Shown: positions 1 to 13,897 of the stretch, piece after piece
How the letters are laid out: each line of letters begins with the position of its first letter
How positions within the stretch are numbered: position 1 is the first letter of the stretch
From: Tipula vernalis
Taxonomy: Eukaryota; Arthropoda; Insecta; Diptera; Tipulidae
Assembly: GCA_958295665.1 (NCBI GenBank)
Contig: OY282558.1
Span: 47,368,389 to 47,432,388, forward strand
Direction of reading: 5' to 3'
Length of the DNA stretch: 64,000 nt
The notes under the pieces: model-generated
Seen by the model: the letters and a program-made list of their open reading frames with translations, nothing else
Databases searched by the model: none
Told to the model about the DNA's origin: nothing
Translations under genes and position numbers: made by a program

Positions 1-406
1 ACATTTTATTGAAAATCAACTGTGCTATAGCCCACAAGTTTTTGGGCTGCAAAAATCTAAAATGGTCCGATTACGATGGTTGATACCTCTATCAATAGGT
101 TTCGGAACCTGTAATTGCTGTGACAGTTTTCATTTTGATTGCTCGATTATTTCTAAACATTTCTTAGAAAATTCAATTTTATTGAAAATCAACTGTGCTA
201 TAGCCCACAAGTTTTTGGCGGCAAAAATCTAAAATGCTCCGATTACGATGGTTGATACCTCTATCAATAGGTTTCGGAACCTATAATTGCTGTGACAATT
301 TTTATTTTGATTGCTCGATTATTTCTAAACATTTCTTAGAAAATTCAATTTTATTGATAAACAACTGTGCTATAGCCCACAAGTTTTTGGGCGGCAAAAA
401 TCGAAA

Positions 407-3400
407 ATGGTCCGATTACGATGGTTGATACCTCTATCAATAGGTTTCGGAACCTGTAATTGCTGTCACAATTTTCATTTTGATTGCTCGATTATTTCTA
501 AACATTTCTTAGAAAATTCAATTTTATTGAAAATCAACTGTGCTATAGCCCACAAGTTTTTGGGCGGCAAAAATCGAAAATGCTCCGATTACGATGGTTG
601 ATACCTCTATCAATAGGTTTCGGAACCTGTAAGTGCTGTGACAATTTTCAATTTGATTGCTCGATTATTTCTAAACATTTCTTAGAAAATTCAATGTTAT
701 TGAAAATCAACTGTGCTATAGCCCACAAGTTTTTGGGCGGCAAAAATCTAAAATGGTCCGATTACGATGGTTGATACCTCTATCAATAGGTTTCGGAACC
801 TGTAATTGCTGTGACAATTTTCATTTTGATTGCTCGATTATTTCTAAACATTTCTTAGAAAATTCAATTTTATTGAAAATCAACTGTGCTATAGCCCACA
901 AGTTTTTGGGCGGCAAAAATCTAAAATGCTCCGATTACGATGGTTGATACCTCTATCAATAGGTTTCGGAACCTGTAATTGCTGTGACAATTTTCATTTT
1001 GATTGCTCGATTATTTCTAAACATTTCTTAGAAAATTCAATTTTATTGAAAATCAACTGTGCTATAGCCCACAAGTTTTTGGGCGGCAAAAATCTAAAAT
1101 GGTCCGATTACTATGGTTGATACCTCTATCAATAGGTTTCGGAACCTGTAATTGCTGTGACAGTATTTATTTTGATTGCTCGATTATTTCTAAACATTTC
1201 TTAGAAAATTCAATTTTATTGAAAATCAACTGTGCTATAGCCCACAAGTTTTTGGGCTGCAAAAATCTAAAATGGTCCGATTACTATGGTTGATACCTCT
1301 ATCAATAGGTTTCGGAACCTGTAATTGCTGTGACAATTTTCATTTTGATTGCTCGATTATTTCTAAACATTTCTTAGAAAATTCAATTTTATTGAAAATC
1401 AACTGTGCTATAGCCCACAAGTTTTTGGGCTGCAAAAATCTAAAATGGTCCGATTACGATGGTTGATACCTCTATCAATAGGTTTCGGGACCTGTAATTG
1501 CTGTGACAATTTTTATTTTGATTGCTCGATTATTTCTAAACATTTCTTAGAAAATTCAATTTTATTGAAAATCAACTGTGCTATAGCCCACAAGTTTTTG
1601 GGCGGCAAAAATCTAAAATGGCCCGATTACGATGGTTGATACCTCTATCAATAGGTTTCGGAACCTGTAATTGCTGTGACAATTTTCATTTTGATTGCTC
1701 GATTATTTCTAAACATTTCTTAGAAAATTCAATTTTATTGAAAATCAACTGTGCTATAGCCCAAAAGTTTTTGGGCGGCAAAAATCGAAAATGCTCCGAT
1801 TACGATGGTTGATACCTCTATCAATAGGTTTTGGAACCTGTAATTGCTGTGACAATTTTTATTTTGATTGCTCGATTATTTCTAAACATTTCTTAGAAAA
1901 TTCAATTTTATTGAAAATCAACTGTGCTATAGCCCACAAGTTTTTGGGCGGCAAAAATCTAAAATGCTCCGATTACGATGGTTGATACCTCTATCAATAG
2001 GTTTCGGAACCTGTAAGTGCTGTGACAATTTTCAATTTGATTGCTCGATTATTTCTAAACATTTCTTAGAAAATTCAATGTTGTTGAAAATCAACTGTGC
2101 TATAGCCCACAAGTTTTTGGGCGGCAAAAATCTAAAATGGTCCGATTACGATGGTTGATACCTCTATCAATAGGTTTCGGAACCTGTAATTGCTGTGACA
2201 ATTTTCATTTTGATTGCTCGATTATTTCTAAACATTTCTTAGAAAATTCAATTTTATTGAAAATCAACTGTGCTATAGCCCACAAGTTTTTGGGCGGCAA
2301 AAATCTAAAATGGTCCGATTTCGATGGTTGATACCTCTATCAATAGGTTTCGGAACCTGTAATTGCTGTGACAATTTTCATTTTGATTGCTCGATTATTT
2401 CTAAACATTTCTTAGAAAATTCAATTTTATTGAAAATCAACTGTGCTATAGCCCACAAGTTTTTGGGCGGCAAAAATCTAAAATGGTCCGATTACGATGG
2501 TTGATACCTCTATCAATAGGTTTCGGAACCTGTAATTGCTGTGACAGTTTTCATTTTGATTGCTCGATTATTTCTAAACATTTTTAAGAAAATTCAATTT
2601 TATTGAAAATCAACTGTGCTATAGCCCACAAGTTTTTGGGCGGCAAAAATCTAAAATGCTCCGATTACGATGGTTGATACCTCTATCAATAGGTTTCGGA
2701 ACCTGTAATTGCTGTGACAATTTTCATTTTGATTGCTCGATTATTTCTAAACATTTCTTAGAAAATTCAATTTTATTGAAAATCAACTGTGCTATAGCCC
2801 ACAAGTTTTTGGGCGGCAAAAATCTAAAATGGTCCGATTACGATGGTTGATACCTCTATCAATAGGTTTCGGAACCTGTAATTGCTGTGACAATTTTCAT
2901 TTTGATTGCTCGATTATTTCTAAACATTTCTTAGAAAATTCAATTTTATTGAAAATCAACTGTGCTATAGCCCAAAAGTTTTTGGGCGGCAAAAATCGAA
3001 AATGCTCCGATTACGATGGTTGATACCTCTATCAATAGGTTTCAGAACCTGTAATTGCTGTGACAATTTTCATTTTGATTGCTCGATTATTTCTAAACAT
3101 TTCTTAGAAAATTCAATTTTATTGAAAATCAACTGTGCTATAGCCCACAAGTTTTTGGGCGGCAAAAATCTAAAATGGTCCGATTACGATGGTTGATACC
3201 TCTATCAATAGGTTTCGGAACCTGTAATTGCTGTGACAATTTTCATTTTGATTGCTCGATTATTTCTAAACATTTCTTAGAAAATTCAATTTTATTGAAA
3301 ATCAACTGTGCTATAGCCCACAAGTTTTTGGGCGGCAAAAATCTAAAATGGTCCGATTACGATGGTTGATACCTCTATCAATAGGTTTCGGAACCTGTAA

Positions 3401-6400
3401 TTGCTGTGACAGTTTTCATTTTGATTGCTCGATTATTTCTAAACATTTCTTAGAAAATTCAATTTTATTGAAAATCAACTGTGCTATAGCCCACAAGTTT
3501 TTGGGCGGCAAAAATCTAAAATGCTCCGATTACGATGGTTGATACCTCTATCAATAGGTTTCGGAACCTGTAATTGCTGTGACAATTTTCATTTTGATTG
3601 CTCGATTATTTCTAAACATTTCTTAGAAAATTCAATTTTATTGAAAATCAACTGTGCTATAGCCCACAAGTTTTTGGGCGGCAAAAATCTAAAATGGTCC
3701 GATTACGATGGTTGATACCTCTATCAATAGGTTTCGGAACCTGTAATTGCTGTGACAGTTTTCATTTTGATTGCTCGATTATTTCTAAACATTTCTTAGA
3801 AAATTCAATTTTATTGAAAATCAACTGTGCTATAGCCCACAAGTTTTTGGGCTGCAAAAATCTAAAATGGTCCGATTACTATGGTTGATACCTCTATCAA
3901 TAGGTTTCGGAACCTGTAATTGCTGTCACAATTTTCATTTTGATTGCTCGATTATTTCTAAACATTTCTTAGAAAATTCAATTTTATTGAAAATCAACTG
4001 TGCTATAGCCCACAAGTTTTTGGGCGGCAAAAATCGAAAATGCTCCGATTACGATGGTTGATACCTCTATCAATAGGTTTCGGAACCTGTAAGTGCTGTG
4101 ACAATTTTCAATTTGATTGCTCGATTATTTCTAAACATTTCTTAGAAAATTCAATGTTATTGAAAATCAACTGTGCTATAGCCCACAAGTTTTTGGGCGG
4201 CAAAAATCTAAAATGGTCCGATTACGATGGTTGATACCTCTATCAATAGGTTTCGGAACCTGTAATTGCTGTGACAATTTTCATTTTGATTGCTCGATTA
4301 TTTCTAAACATTTCTTAGAAAATTCAATTTTATTGAAAATCAACTGTGCTATAGCCCACAAGTTTTTGGGCGGCAAAAATCTAAAATGCTCCGATTACGA
4401 TGGTTGATACCTCTATCAATAGGTTTCGGAACCTGTAATTGCTGTGACAATTTTCATTTTGATTGCTCGATTATTTCTAAACATTTCTTAGAAAATTCAA
4501 TTTTATTGAAAATCAACTGTGCTATAGCCCACAAGTTTTTGGGCGGCAAAAATCTAAAATGGTCCGATTACTATGGTTGATACCTCTATCAATAGGTTTC
4601 GGAACCTGTAATTGCTGTGACAGTATTTATTTTGATTGCTCGATTATTTCTAAACATTTCTTAGAAAATTCAATTTTATTGAAAATCAACTGTGCTATAG
4701 CCCACAAGTTTTTGGGCTGCAAAAATCTAAAATGGTCCGATTACTATGGTTGATACCTCTATCAATAGGTTTCGGAACCTGTAATTGCTGTGACAATTTT
4801 CATTTTGATTGCTCGATTATTTCTAAACATTTCTTAGAAAATTCAATTTTATTGAAAATCAACTGTGCTATAGCCCACAAGTTTTTGGGCTGCAAAAATC
4901 TAAAATGCTCCGATTACGATGGTTGATACCTCTATCAATAGGTTTCGGGACCTGTAATTGCTGTGACAATTTTTATTTTGATTGCTCGATTATTTCTAAA
5001 CATTTCTTAGAAAATTCAATTTTATTGAAAATCAACTGTGCTATAGCCCACAAGTTTTTGGGCGGCAAAAATCTAAAATGGCCCGATTACGATGGTTGAT
5101 ACCTCTATCAATAGGTTTCGGAACCTGTAATTGCTGTGACAATTTTCATTTTGATTGCTCGATTATTTCTAAACATTTCTTAGAAAATTCAATTTTATTG
5201 AAAATCAACTGTGCTATAGCCCAAAAGTTTTTGGGCGGCAAAAATCGAAAATGCTCCGATTACGATGGTTGATACCTCTATCAATAGGTTTTGGAACCTG
5301 TAATTGCTGTGACAATTTTTATTTTGATTGCTCGATTATTTCTAAACATTTCTTAGAAAATTCAATTTTATTGAAAATCAACTGTGCTATAGCCCACAAG
5401 TTTTTGGGCGGCAAAAATCGAAAATGCTCCGATTACGATGGTTGATACCTCTATCAATAGGTTTCGGAACCTGTAAGTGCTGTGACAATTTTCAATTTGA
5501 TTGCTCGATTATTTCTAAACATTTCTTAGAAAATTCAATGTTATTGAAAATCAACTGTGCTATAGCCCACAAGTTTTTGGGCGGCAAAAATCTAAAATGG
5601 TCCGATTACTATGGTTGATACCTCTATCAATAGGTTTCGGAACCTGTAATTGCTGTGACAATTTTCATTTTGATTGCTCGATTATTTCTAAACATTTCTT
5701 AGAAAATTCAATTTTATTGAAAATCAACTGTGCTATAGCCCACAAGTTTTTGGGCGGCAAAAATCTAAAATGGTCCGATTTCGATGGTTGATACCTCTAT
5801 CAATAGGTTTCGGAACCTGTAATTGCTGTGACAATTTTCATTTTGATTGCTCGATTATTTCTAAACATTTCTTAGAAAATTCAATTTTATTGAAAATCAA
5901 CTGTGCTATAGCCCACAAGTTTTTGGGCGGCAAAAATCTAAAATGGTCCGATTACGATGGTTGATACCTCTATCAATAGGTTTCGGAACCTGTAATTGCT
6001 GTGACAGTTTTCATTTTGATTGCTCGATTATTTCTAAACATTTCTTAGAAAATTCAATTTTATTGAAAATCAACTGTGCTATAGCCCACAAGTTTTTGGG
6101 CGGCAAAAATCTAAAATGCTCCGATTACGATGGTTGATACCTCTATCAATAGGTTTCGGAACCTGTAATTGCTGTGACAATTTTCATTTTGATTGCTCGA
6201 TTATTTCTAAACATTTCTTAGAAAATTCAATTTTATTGAAAATCAACTGTGCTATAGCCCACAAGTTTTTGGGCGGCAAAAATCTAAAATGGTCCGATTA
6301 CGATGGTTGATACCTCTATCAATAGGTTTCGGAACCTGTAATTGCTGTGACAATTTTCATTTTGATTGCTCGATTATTTCTAAACATTTCTTAGAAAATT

Positions 6401-7153
6401 CAATTTTATTGAAAATCAACTGTGCTATAGCCCAAAAGTTTTTGGGCGGCAAAAATCGAAAATGCTCCGATTACGATGGTTGATACCTCTATCAATAGGT
6501 TTCAGAACCTGTAATTGCTGTGACAATTTTCATTTTGATTGCTCGATTATTTCTAAACATTTCTTAGAAAATTCAATTTTATTGAAAATCAACTGTGCTA
6601 TAGCCCACAAGTTTTTGGGCGGCAAAAATCTAAAATGGTCCGATTACGATGGTTGATACCTCTATCAATAGGTTTCGGAACCTGTAATTGCTGTGACAAT
6701 TTTCATTTTGATTGCTCGATTATTTCTAAACATTTCTTAGAAAATTCAATTTTATTGAAAATCAACTGTGCTATAGCCCACAAGTTTTTGGGCGGCAAAA
6801 ATCTAAAATGGTCCGATTACGATGGTTGATACCTCTATCAATAGGTTTCGGAACCTGTAATTGCTGTGACAGTTTTCATTTTGATTGCTCGATTATTTCT
6901 AAACATTTCTTAGAAAATTCAATTTTATTGAAAATCAACTGTGCTATAGCCCACAAGTTTTTGGGCGGCAAAAATCTAAAATGCTCCGATTACGATGGTT
7001 GATACCTCTATCAATAGGTTTCGGAACCTGTAATTGCTGTGACAATTTTCATTTTGATTGCTCGATTATTTCTAAACATTTCTTAGAAAATTCAATTTTA
7101 TTGAAAATCAACTGTGCTATAGCCCACAAGTTTTTGGGCGGCAAAAATCTAAA
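407..7153. repeat. 20-mer higher-order repeat, 3460 bp, two copies
   Basis: Variant monomers recur in the same order exactly 3460 bp (20 x 173) apart. The CTGTCACAATTT unit occurs near 450 and 3910. The unit with CTGTAAGTGCTG plus TCAATGTTATTG occurs at 580 and 4040. The GACAGTATTTATTTT unit occurs at 1099 and 4559. The ATGGCCCGATT unit occurs at 1618 and 5078. The CCGATTTCGATGG unit occurs near 2310 and 5770, and the GGTTTCAGAACC unit at 3002 and 6462. The copies, 407-3866 and 3867-about 7153, show only a handful of differences by eye. This indicates block duplication of a pre-existing run of diverged monomers, as expected from unequal exchange. A shorter related block continues at 7327-8191, where the order matches 5078-5942 at an offset of 2249 bp (13 monomers). 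Confidence 0.88.
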
Positions 7154-8191
7154 ATGGTCCGATTACGATGGTTGATACCTCTATCAATAGGTTTCGGAAC
7201 CTGTAATTGCTGTGACAATTTTCATTTTGATTGCTCGATTATTTCTAAACATTTCTTAGAAAATTCAATTTTATTGAAAATCAACTGTGCTATAGCCCAC
7301 AAGTTTTTGGGCGGCAAAAATCTAAAATGGTCCGATTACGATGGTTGATACCTCTATCAATAGGTTTCGGAACCTGTAATTGCTGTGACAATTTTCATTT
7401 TGATTGCTCGATTATTTCTAAACATTTCTTAGAAAATTCAATTTTATTGAAAATCAACTGTGCTATAGCCCAAAAGTTTTTGGGCGGCAAAAATCGAAAA
7501 TGCTCCGATTACGATGGTTGATACCTCTATCAATAGGTTTTGGAACCTGTAATTGCTGTGACAATTTTTATTTTGATTGCTCGATTATTTCTAAACATTT
7601 CTTAGAAAATTCAATTTTATTGAAAATCAACTGTGCTATAGCCCACAAGTTTTTGGGCGGCAAAAATCGAAAATGCTCCGATTACGATGGTTGATACCTC
7701 TATCAATAGGTTTCGGAACCTGTAAGTGCTGTGACAATTTTCAATTTGATTGCTCGATTATTTCTAAACATTTCTTAGAAAATTCAATGTTATTGAAAAT
7801 CAACTGTGCTATAGCCCACAAGTTTTTGGGCGGCAAAAATCTAAAATGGTCCGATTACGATGGTTGATACCTCTATCAATAGGTTTCGGAACCTGTAATT
7901 GCTGTGACAATTTTCATTTTGATTGCTCGATTATTTCTAAACATTTCTTAGAAAATTCAATTTTATTGAAAATCAACTGTGCTATAGCCCACAAGTTTTT
8001 GGGCGGCAAAAATCTAAAATGGTCCGATTTCGATGGTTGATACCTCTATCAATAGGTTTCAGAACCTGTAATTGCTGTGACAATTTTCATTTTGATTGCT
8101 CGATTATTTCTAAACATTTCTTAGAAAATTCAATTTTATTGAAAATCAACTGTGCTAGAGCCCACAAGTTTTTGGGCGGCAAAAATCTAAA

Positions 8192-10440
8192 ATGGTCCGA
8201 TTACGATGGTTGATACCTCTATCAATAGGTTTCGGAACCTGTAATTGCTGTGACAATTTTCATTTTGATTGCTCGATTATTTCTAAACATTTCTTAGAAA
8301 ATTCAATTTTATTGAAAATCAACTGTGCTATAGCCCACAAGTTTTTGGGCGGCAAAAATCTAAAATGGTCCGATTACGATGGTTGATACCTCTATCAATA
8401 GGTTTCGGAACCTGTAATTGCTGTGACAGTTTTCATTTTGATTGCTCGATTATTTCTAAACATTTCTTAGAAAATTCAATTTTATTGAAAATCAACTGTG
8501 CTATAGCCCACAAGTTTTTGGGCGGCAAAAATCTAAAATGCTCCGATTACGATGGTTGATACCTCTATCAATAGGTTTCGGAACCTGTAATTGCTGTGAC
8601 AATTTTCATTTTGATTGCTCGATTATTTCTAAACATTTCTTAGAAAATTCAATTTTATTGAAAATCAACTGTGCTATAGCCCACAAGTTTTTGGGCGGCA
8701 AAAATCTAAAATGGTCCGATTACTATGGTTGATACCTCTATCAATAGGTTTCGGAACCTGTAATTGCTGTGACAGTATTTATTTTGATTGCTCGATTATT
8801 TCTAAACATTTCTTAGAAAATTCAATTTTATTGAAAATCAACTGTGCTATAGCCCACAAGTTTTTGGGCTGCAAAAATCTAAAATGCTCCGATTACGATG
8901 GTTGATACCTCTATCAATAGGTTTCGGGACCTGTAATTGCTGTGACAATTTTTATTTTGATTGCTCGATTATTTCTAAACATTTCTTAGAAAATTCAATT
9001 TTATTGAAAATCAACTGTGCTATAGCCCACAAGTTTTTGGGCGGCAAAAATCTAAAATGGTCCGATTACGATGGTTGATACCTCTATCAATAGGTTTCGG
9101 AACCTGTAATTGCTGTGACAATTTTCATTTTGATTGCTCGATTATTTCTAAACATTTCTTAGAAAATTCAATTTTATTGAAAATCAACTGTGCTATAGCC
9201 CAAAAGTTTTTGGGCGGCAAAAATCGAGAATGCTCCGATTACGATGGTTGATACCTCTATCAATAGGTTTCAGAACCTGTAATTGCTGTGACAATTTTCA
9301 TTTTGATTGCTCGATTATTTCTAAACATTTCTTAGAAAATTCAATTTTATTGAAAATCAACTGTGCTATAGCCCACAAGTTTTTGGGCGGCAAAAATCTA
9401 AAATGGTCCGATTACGATGGTTGATACCTCTATCAATAGGTTTCGGAACCTGTAATTGCTGTGACAATTTTCATTTTGATTGCTCGATTATTTCTAAACA
9501 TTTCTTAGAAAATTCAATTTTATTGAAAATCAACTGTGCTATAGCCCACAAGTTTTTGGGCGGCAAAAATCTAAAATGGTCCGATTACGATGGTTGATAC
9601 CTCTATCAATAGGTTTCGGAACCTGTAATTGCTGTGACAGTTTTCATTTTGATTGCTCGATTATTTCTAAACATTTCTTAGAAAATTCAATTTTATTGAA
9701 AATCAACTGTGCTATAGCCCACAAGTTTTTGGGCGGCAAAAATCTAAAATGCTCCGATTACGATGGTTGATACCTCTATCAATAGGTTTCGGAACCTGTA
9801 ATTGCTGTGACAATTTTCATTTTGATTGCTCGATTATTTCTAAACATTTCTTAGAAAATTCAATTTTATTGAAAATCAACTGTGCTATAGCCCACAAGTT
9901 TTTGGGCGGCAAAAATCTAAAATGGTCCGATTACTATGGTTGATACCTCTATCAATAGGTTTCGGAACCTGTAATTGCTGTGACAGTATTTATTTTGATT
10001 GCTCGATTATTTCTAAACATTTCTTAGAAAATTCAATTTTATTGAAAATCAACTGTGCTATAGCCCACAAGTTTTTGGGCTGCAAAAATCTAAAATGCTC
10101 CGATTACGATGGTTGATACCTCTATCAATAGGTTTCGGGACCTGTAATTGCTGTGACAATTTTTATTTTGATTGCTCGATTATTTCTAAACATTTCTTAG
10201 AAAATTCAATTTTATTGAAAATCAACTGTGCTATAGCCCACAAGTTTTTGGGCGGCAAAAATCTAAAATGGTCCGATTACGATGGTTGATACCTCTATCA
10301 ATAGGTTTCGGAACCTGTAATTGCTGTGACAATTTTCATTTTGATTGCTCGATTATTTCTAAACATTTCTTAGAAAATTCAATTTTATTGAAAATCAACT
10401 GTGCTATAGCCCAAAATTTTTGGGCGGCAAAAATCTAAAA
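8192..10440. repeat. 7-mer higher-order repeat, 1211 bp, about two copies
   Basis: Marker monomers repeat at 1211 bp (7 x 173). The GACAGTTTTC unit occurs at 8365 and 9576. The unit ending CCGATTACTATGG occurs at 8538 and 9749. The GACAGTATTTATT unit occurs at 8711 and 9922, and the GTTTCGGGACC unit at 8884 and 10095. The unit following each carries GCCCAAAAG or a one-base-shorter derivative. The monomers are drawn from the same variants as the 3460-bp repeat to the left, so this is a secondary amplification of part of it. Confidence 0.78.
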
Positions 10441-13400
10441 TGCTCCGATTACGATGGTTGATACCTCTATCAATAGGTTTTGGAACCTGTAATTGCTGTG
10501 ACAATTTTTATTTTGATTGCTCGATTATTTCTAAACATTTCTTAGAAAATTCAATTTTATTGAAAATCAACTGTGCTATAGCCCACAAGTTTTTGGGCGG
10601 CAAAAATCGAAAATGCTCCGATTACGATGGTTGATACCTCTATCAATAGGTTTCGGAACCTGTAATTGCTGTGACAATTTTCATTTTGATTGCTCGATTA
10701 TTTCTAAACATTTCTTAGAAAATTCAATTTTATTGAAAATCCACTGTGCTATAGCCCACAAGTTTTTGGGCGGCAAAAATCTAAAATGCTCCGATTACGA
10801 TGGTTGATACCTCTATCAATAGGTTTCGGAACCTGTAATTGCTGTGACAATTTTCATTTTGATTGCTCGATTATTTCTAAACATTTCTTAGAAAATTCAA
10901 TTTTATTGAAAATCAACTGTGCTATAGCCCAAAAGTTTTTGGGCGGCAAAAATCTAAAATGCTCCGATTACGATGGTTGATACCTCTATCAATAGGTTTC
11001 GGAACCTGTAATTGCTGTGACAATTTTTATTTTGATTGCTCGATTATTTCTAAACATTTCTTAGAAAATTCAATTTTATTGAAAATCAACTGTGCTATAG
11101 CCCACAAGTTTTTGGGCGGCAAAAATCTAAAATGCTCCGATTACGATGGTTGATACCTCTATCAATAGGTTTCGGAACCTGTAATTGCTGTGACAATTTT
11201 TATTTTGATTGCTCGATTATTTCTAAACATTTCTTAGAAAATTCAATTTTATTGAAAATCAACTGTGCTATAGCCCACAAGTTTTTGGGCTGCAAAAATC
11301 TAAAATGATCCGATTACGATGGTTGATACCTCTATCAAAAGGTTTCGGGACCTGTAATTGGTGTGACAATTTTAATTTTGATTGCTCGATTATTTCTAAA
11401 CATTTCTTAGAAAATTCAATTTTATTGAAAATCAACTATGCTATAGCCCACAAGTTTTTGGGCGGCAAAAATCTAAAATGGTCCGATTACGATGGTTGAT
11501 ACTTCTATCAATAGGTTTCGGAACCTGTAATTGCTGTGACAATTTTCATTTTGATTGCTCGATTATTTCTAAACATTTCTTAGAAAATTCAATTTTATTG
11601 AAAATCAACTGTGCTATAAGCCCACAAGTTTTTGGAGGCAAAAATCGAAAATGCTCCGATTACGATGGTTGATACCTCTATCAATAGGTTTCGGAACCTG
11701 TAATTGCTGTGACAATTTTCATTTTGATTGCTCGATTATTTCTAAACATTTCTTAGAAAATTCAATTTTATTGAAAATCAACTGTGCTATAGCCCACAAG
11801 TTTTGGGCTGCAAAAATCTAAAATGCTCTGATTACGATGGTTGATACCTCTATCAATAGGTTTCGGGACCTGTAATTGCTGTGACAATTTTCATTTTGAT
11901 TGCTCGATTATTTCTAAACATTTCTTAGAAAATTCAATTTTATTGAAAATCAACTGTGCTATAGCCCACAAGTTTTTGGGCGGCAAAAATCTAAAATGGT
12001 CCGATTACGATGGTTGATACCTCTATCAATAGGTTTCGGAACCTGTAATTGCTGTGACAATTTTCATTTTGATTGCTCGATTATTTCTAAACATTTCTTA
12101 GAAAATTCAATTTTATTGAAAATCAACTGTGCTATAGCCCAAAAGTTTTTGGGCGGCAAAAATCGAAAATGCTCCGATTACGATGGTTGATACCTCTATC
12201 AATAGGTTTTGGAACCTGTAATTGCTGTGACAATTTTTATTTTGATTGCTCGATTATTTCTAAACATTTCTTAGAAAATTCAATTTTATTGAAAATCAAC
12301 TGTGCTATAGCCCACAAGTTTTTGGGCGGCAAAAATCGAAAATGCTCCGATTACGATGGTTGATACCTCTATCAATAGGTTTCGGAACCTGTAATTGCTG
12401 TGACAATTTTCATTTTGATTGCTCGATTATTTCTAAACATTTCTTAGAAAATTCAATTTTATTGAAAATCAACTGTGCTATAGCCCACAAGTTTTTGGGC
12501 GGCAAAAATCTAAAATGGTCCGATTACGATGGTTGATACTTCTATCAATAGGTTTCGAAACCTGTAATTGCTGTGACAATTTTTATTTTGATTGCTCGAT
12601 TATTTCTAAACATTTCTTAGAAAATTCAATTTTATTGAAAATCAACTGTGCTATGGCCCACAAGTTTTTGGGCGGCAAAAATCTAAAATGGTCCGATTAC
12701 TATGGTTGATACCTCTATCAATAGGTTTCGGAACCTGTAATTGCTGTGACAATTTTCATTTTGATTGCTCGATTATTTCTAAACATTTCTTAGAAAATTC
12801 AATTTTATTGAAAATCAACTGTGCTATAGCCCACAAGTTTTTGGGCGGCAAAAATCTAAAATGGTCCGATTACGATGTGTGATACCTCTATCAATAGGTT
12901 TCGGAACCTGTAATTGCTGTGACAATTTTCATTTTGATTGCTCGATTATTTCTAAACATTTCTTAGAAAATTCAATTTTATTGAAAATCAACTGTGCTAT
13001 AGCCCACAAGTTTTTGGGCGGCAAAAATCTAAAATGCTCCGATTACGATGGTTGATACCTCTATCAATAGGTTTCGGAACCTGTAATTGCTGTGACAATT
13101 TTCATTTTGATTGCTCGATTATTTCTAAACATTTCTTAGAAAATTCAATTTTATTGAAAATCAACTGTGCTATAGCCCACAAGTTTTTGGGCGGCAAAAA
13201 TCTAAAATGCTCCGATTACGATGGTTGATACCTCTATCAATAGGTTTCGGAACCTGTAATTGCTGTGACAATTTTTATTTTGATTGCTCGATTATTTCTA
13301 AACATTTCTTAGAAAATTCAATTTTATTGAAAATCAACTGTGCTATAGCCCACAAGTTTTTGGGCGGCAAAAATCTAAAATGCTCCGATTACGATGGTTG

Positions 13401-13897
13401 ATACCTCTATCAATAGGTTTCGGAACCTGTAATTGCTGTGACAACTTTCATTTTGATTGCTCGTTTATTTCTAAACATTTCTTAGAAAATTCAATTTTAT
13501 TGAAAATCAACTGTGCTATAGCCCACAAGTTTTTGGGCGGCAAAAATCTAAAATGCTCCGATTACGATGGTTGATACCTCTATCAATAGGTTTCGGAACC
13601 TGTAATTGCTGTGACAATTTTTATTTTGATTGCTCGATTATTTCTAAACATTTCTTAGAAAATTCAATTTTATTGAAAATCAACTGTGCTATAGCCCACA
13701 AGTTTTTCGCGGCAAAAATCGAAAATGCTCCGATTACGATGGTTGATACCTCTATCAATAGGTTTCGGAACCTGTAATTGCTGTGAAAATTTTCATTTTG
13801 ATTGCTCGATTATTTCTATACATTTCTTAGAAAATTCAATTTTATTGAAAATCAACTGTGCTATAGCCCACAAGTTTTTGGGCGGCAAAAATCTAAA

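Noticed and set aside
91..112. Pol III B box at GGTTTCGGAACC (tRNA-derived SINE-like satellite)
   Set aside because: It resembles the B box only with an extra base, there is no A box at the right distance, and the resemblance is better explained by the AGGTT/AACCT hairpin.
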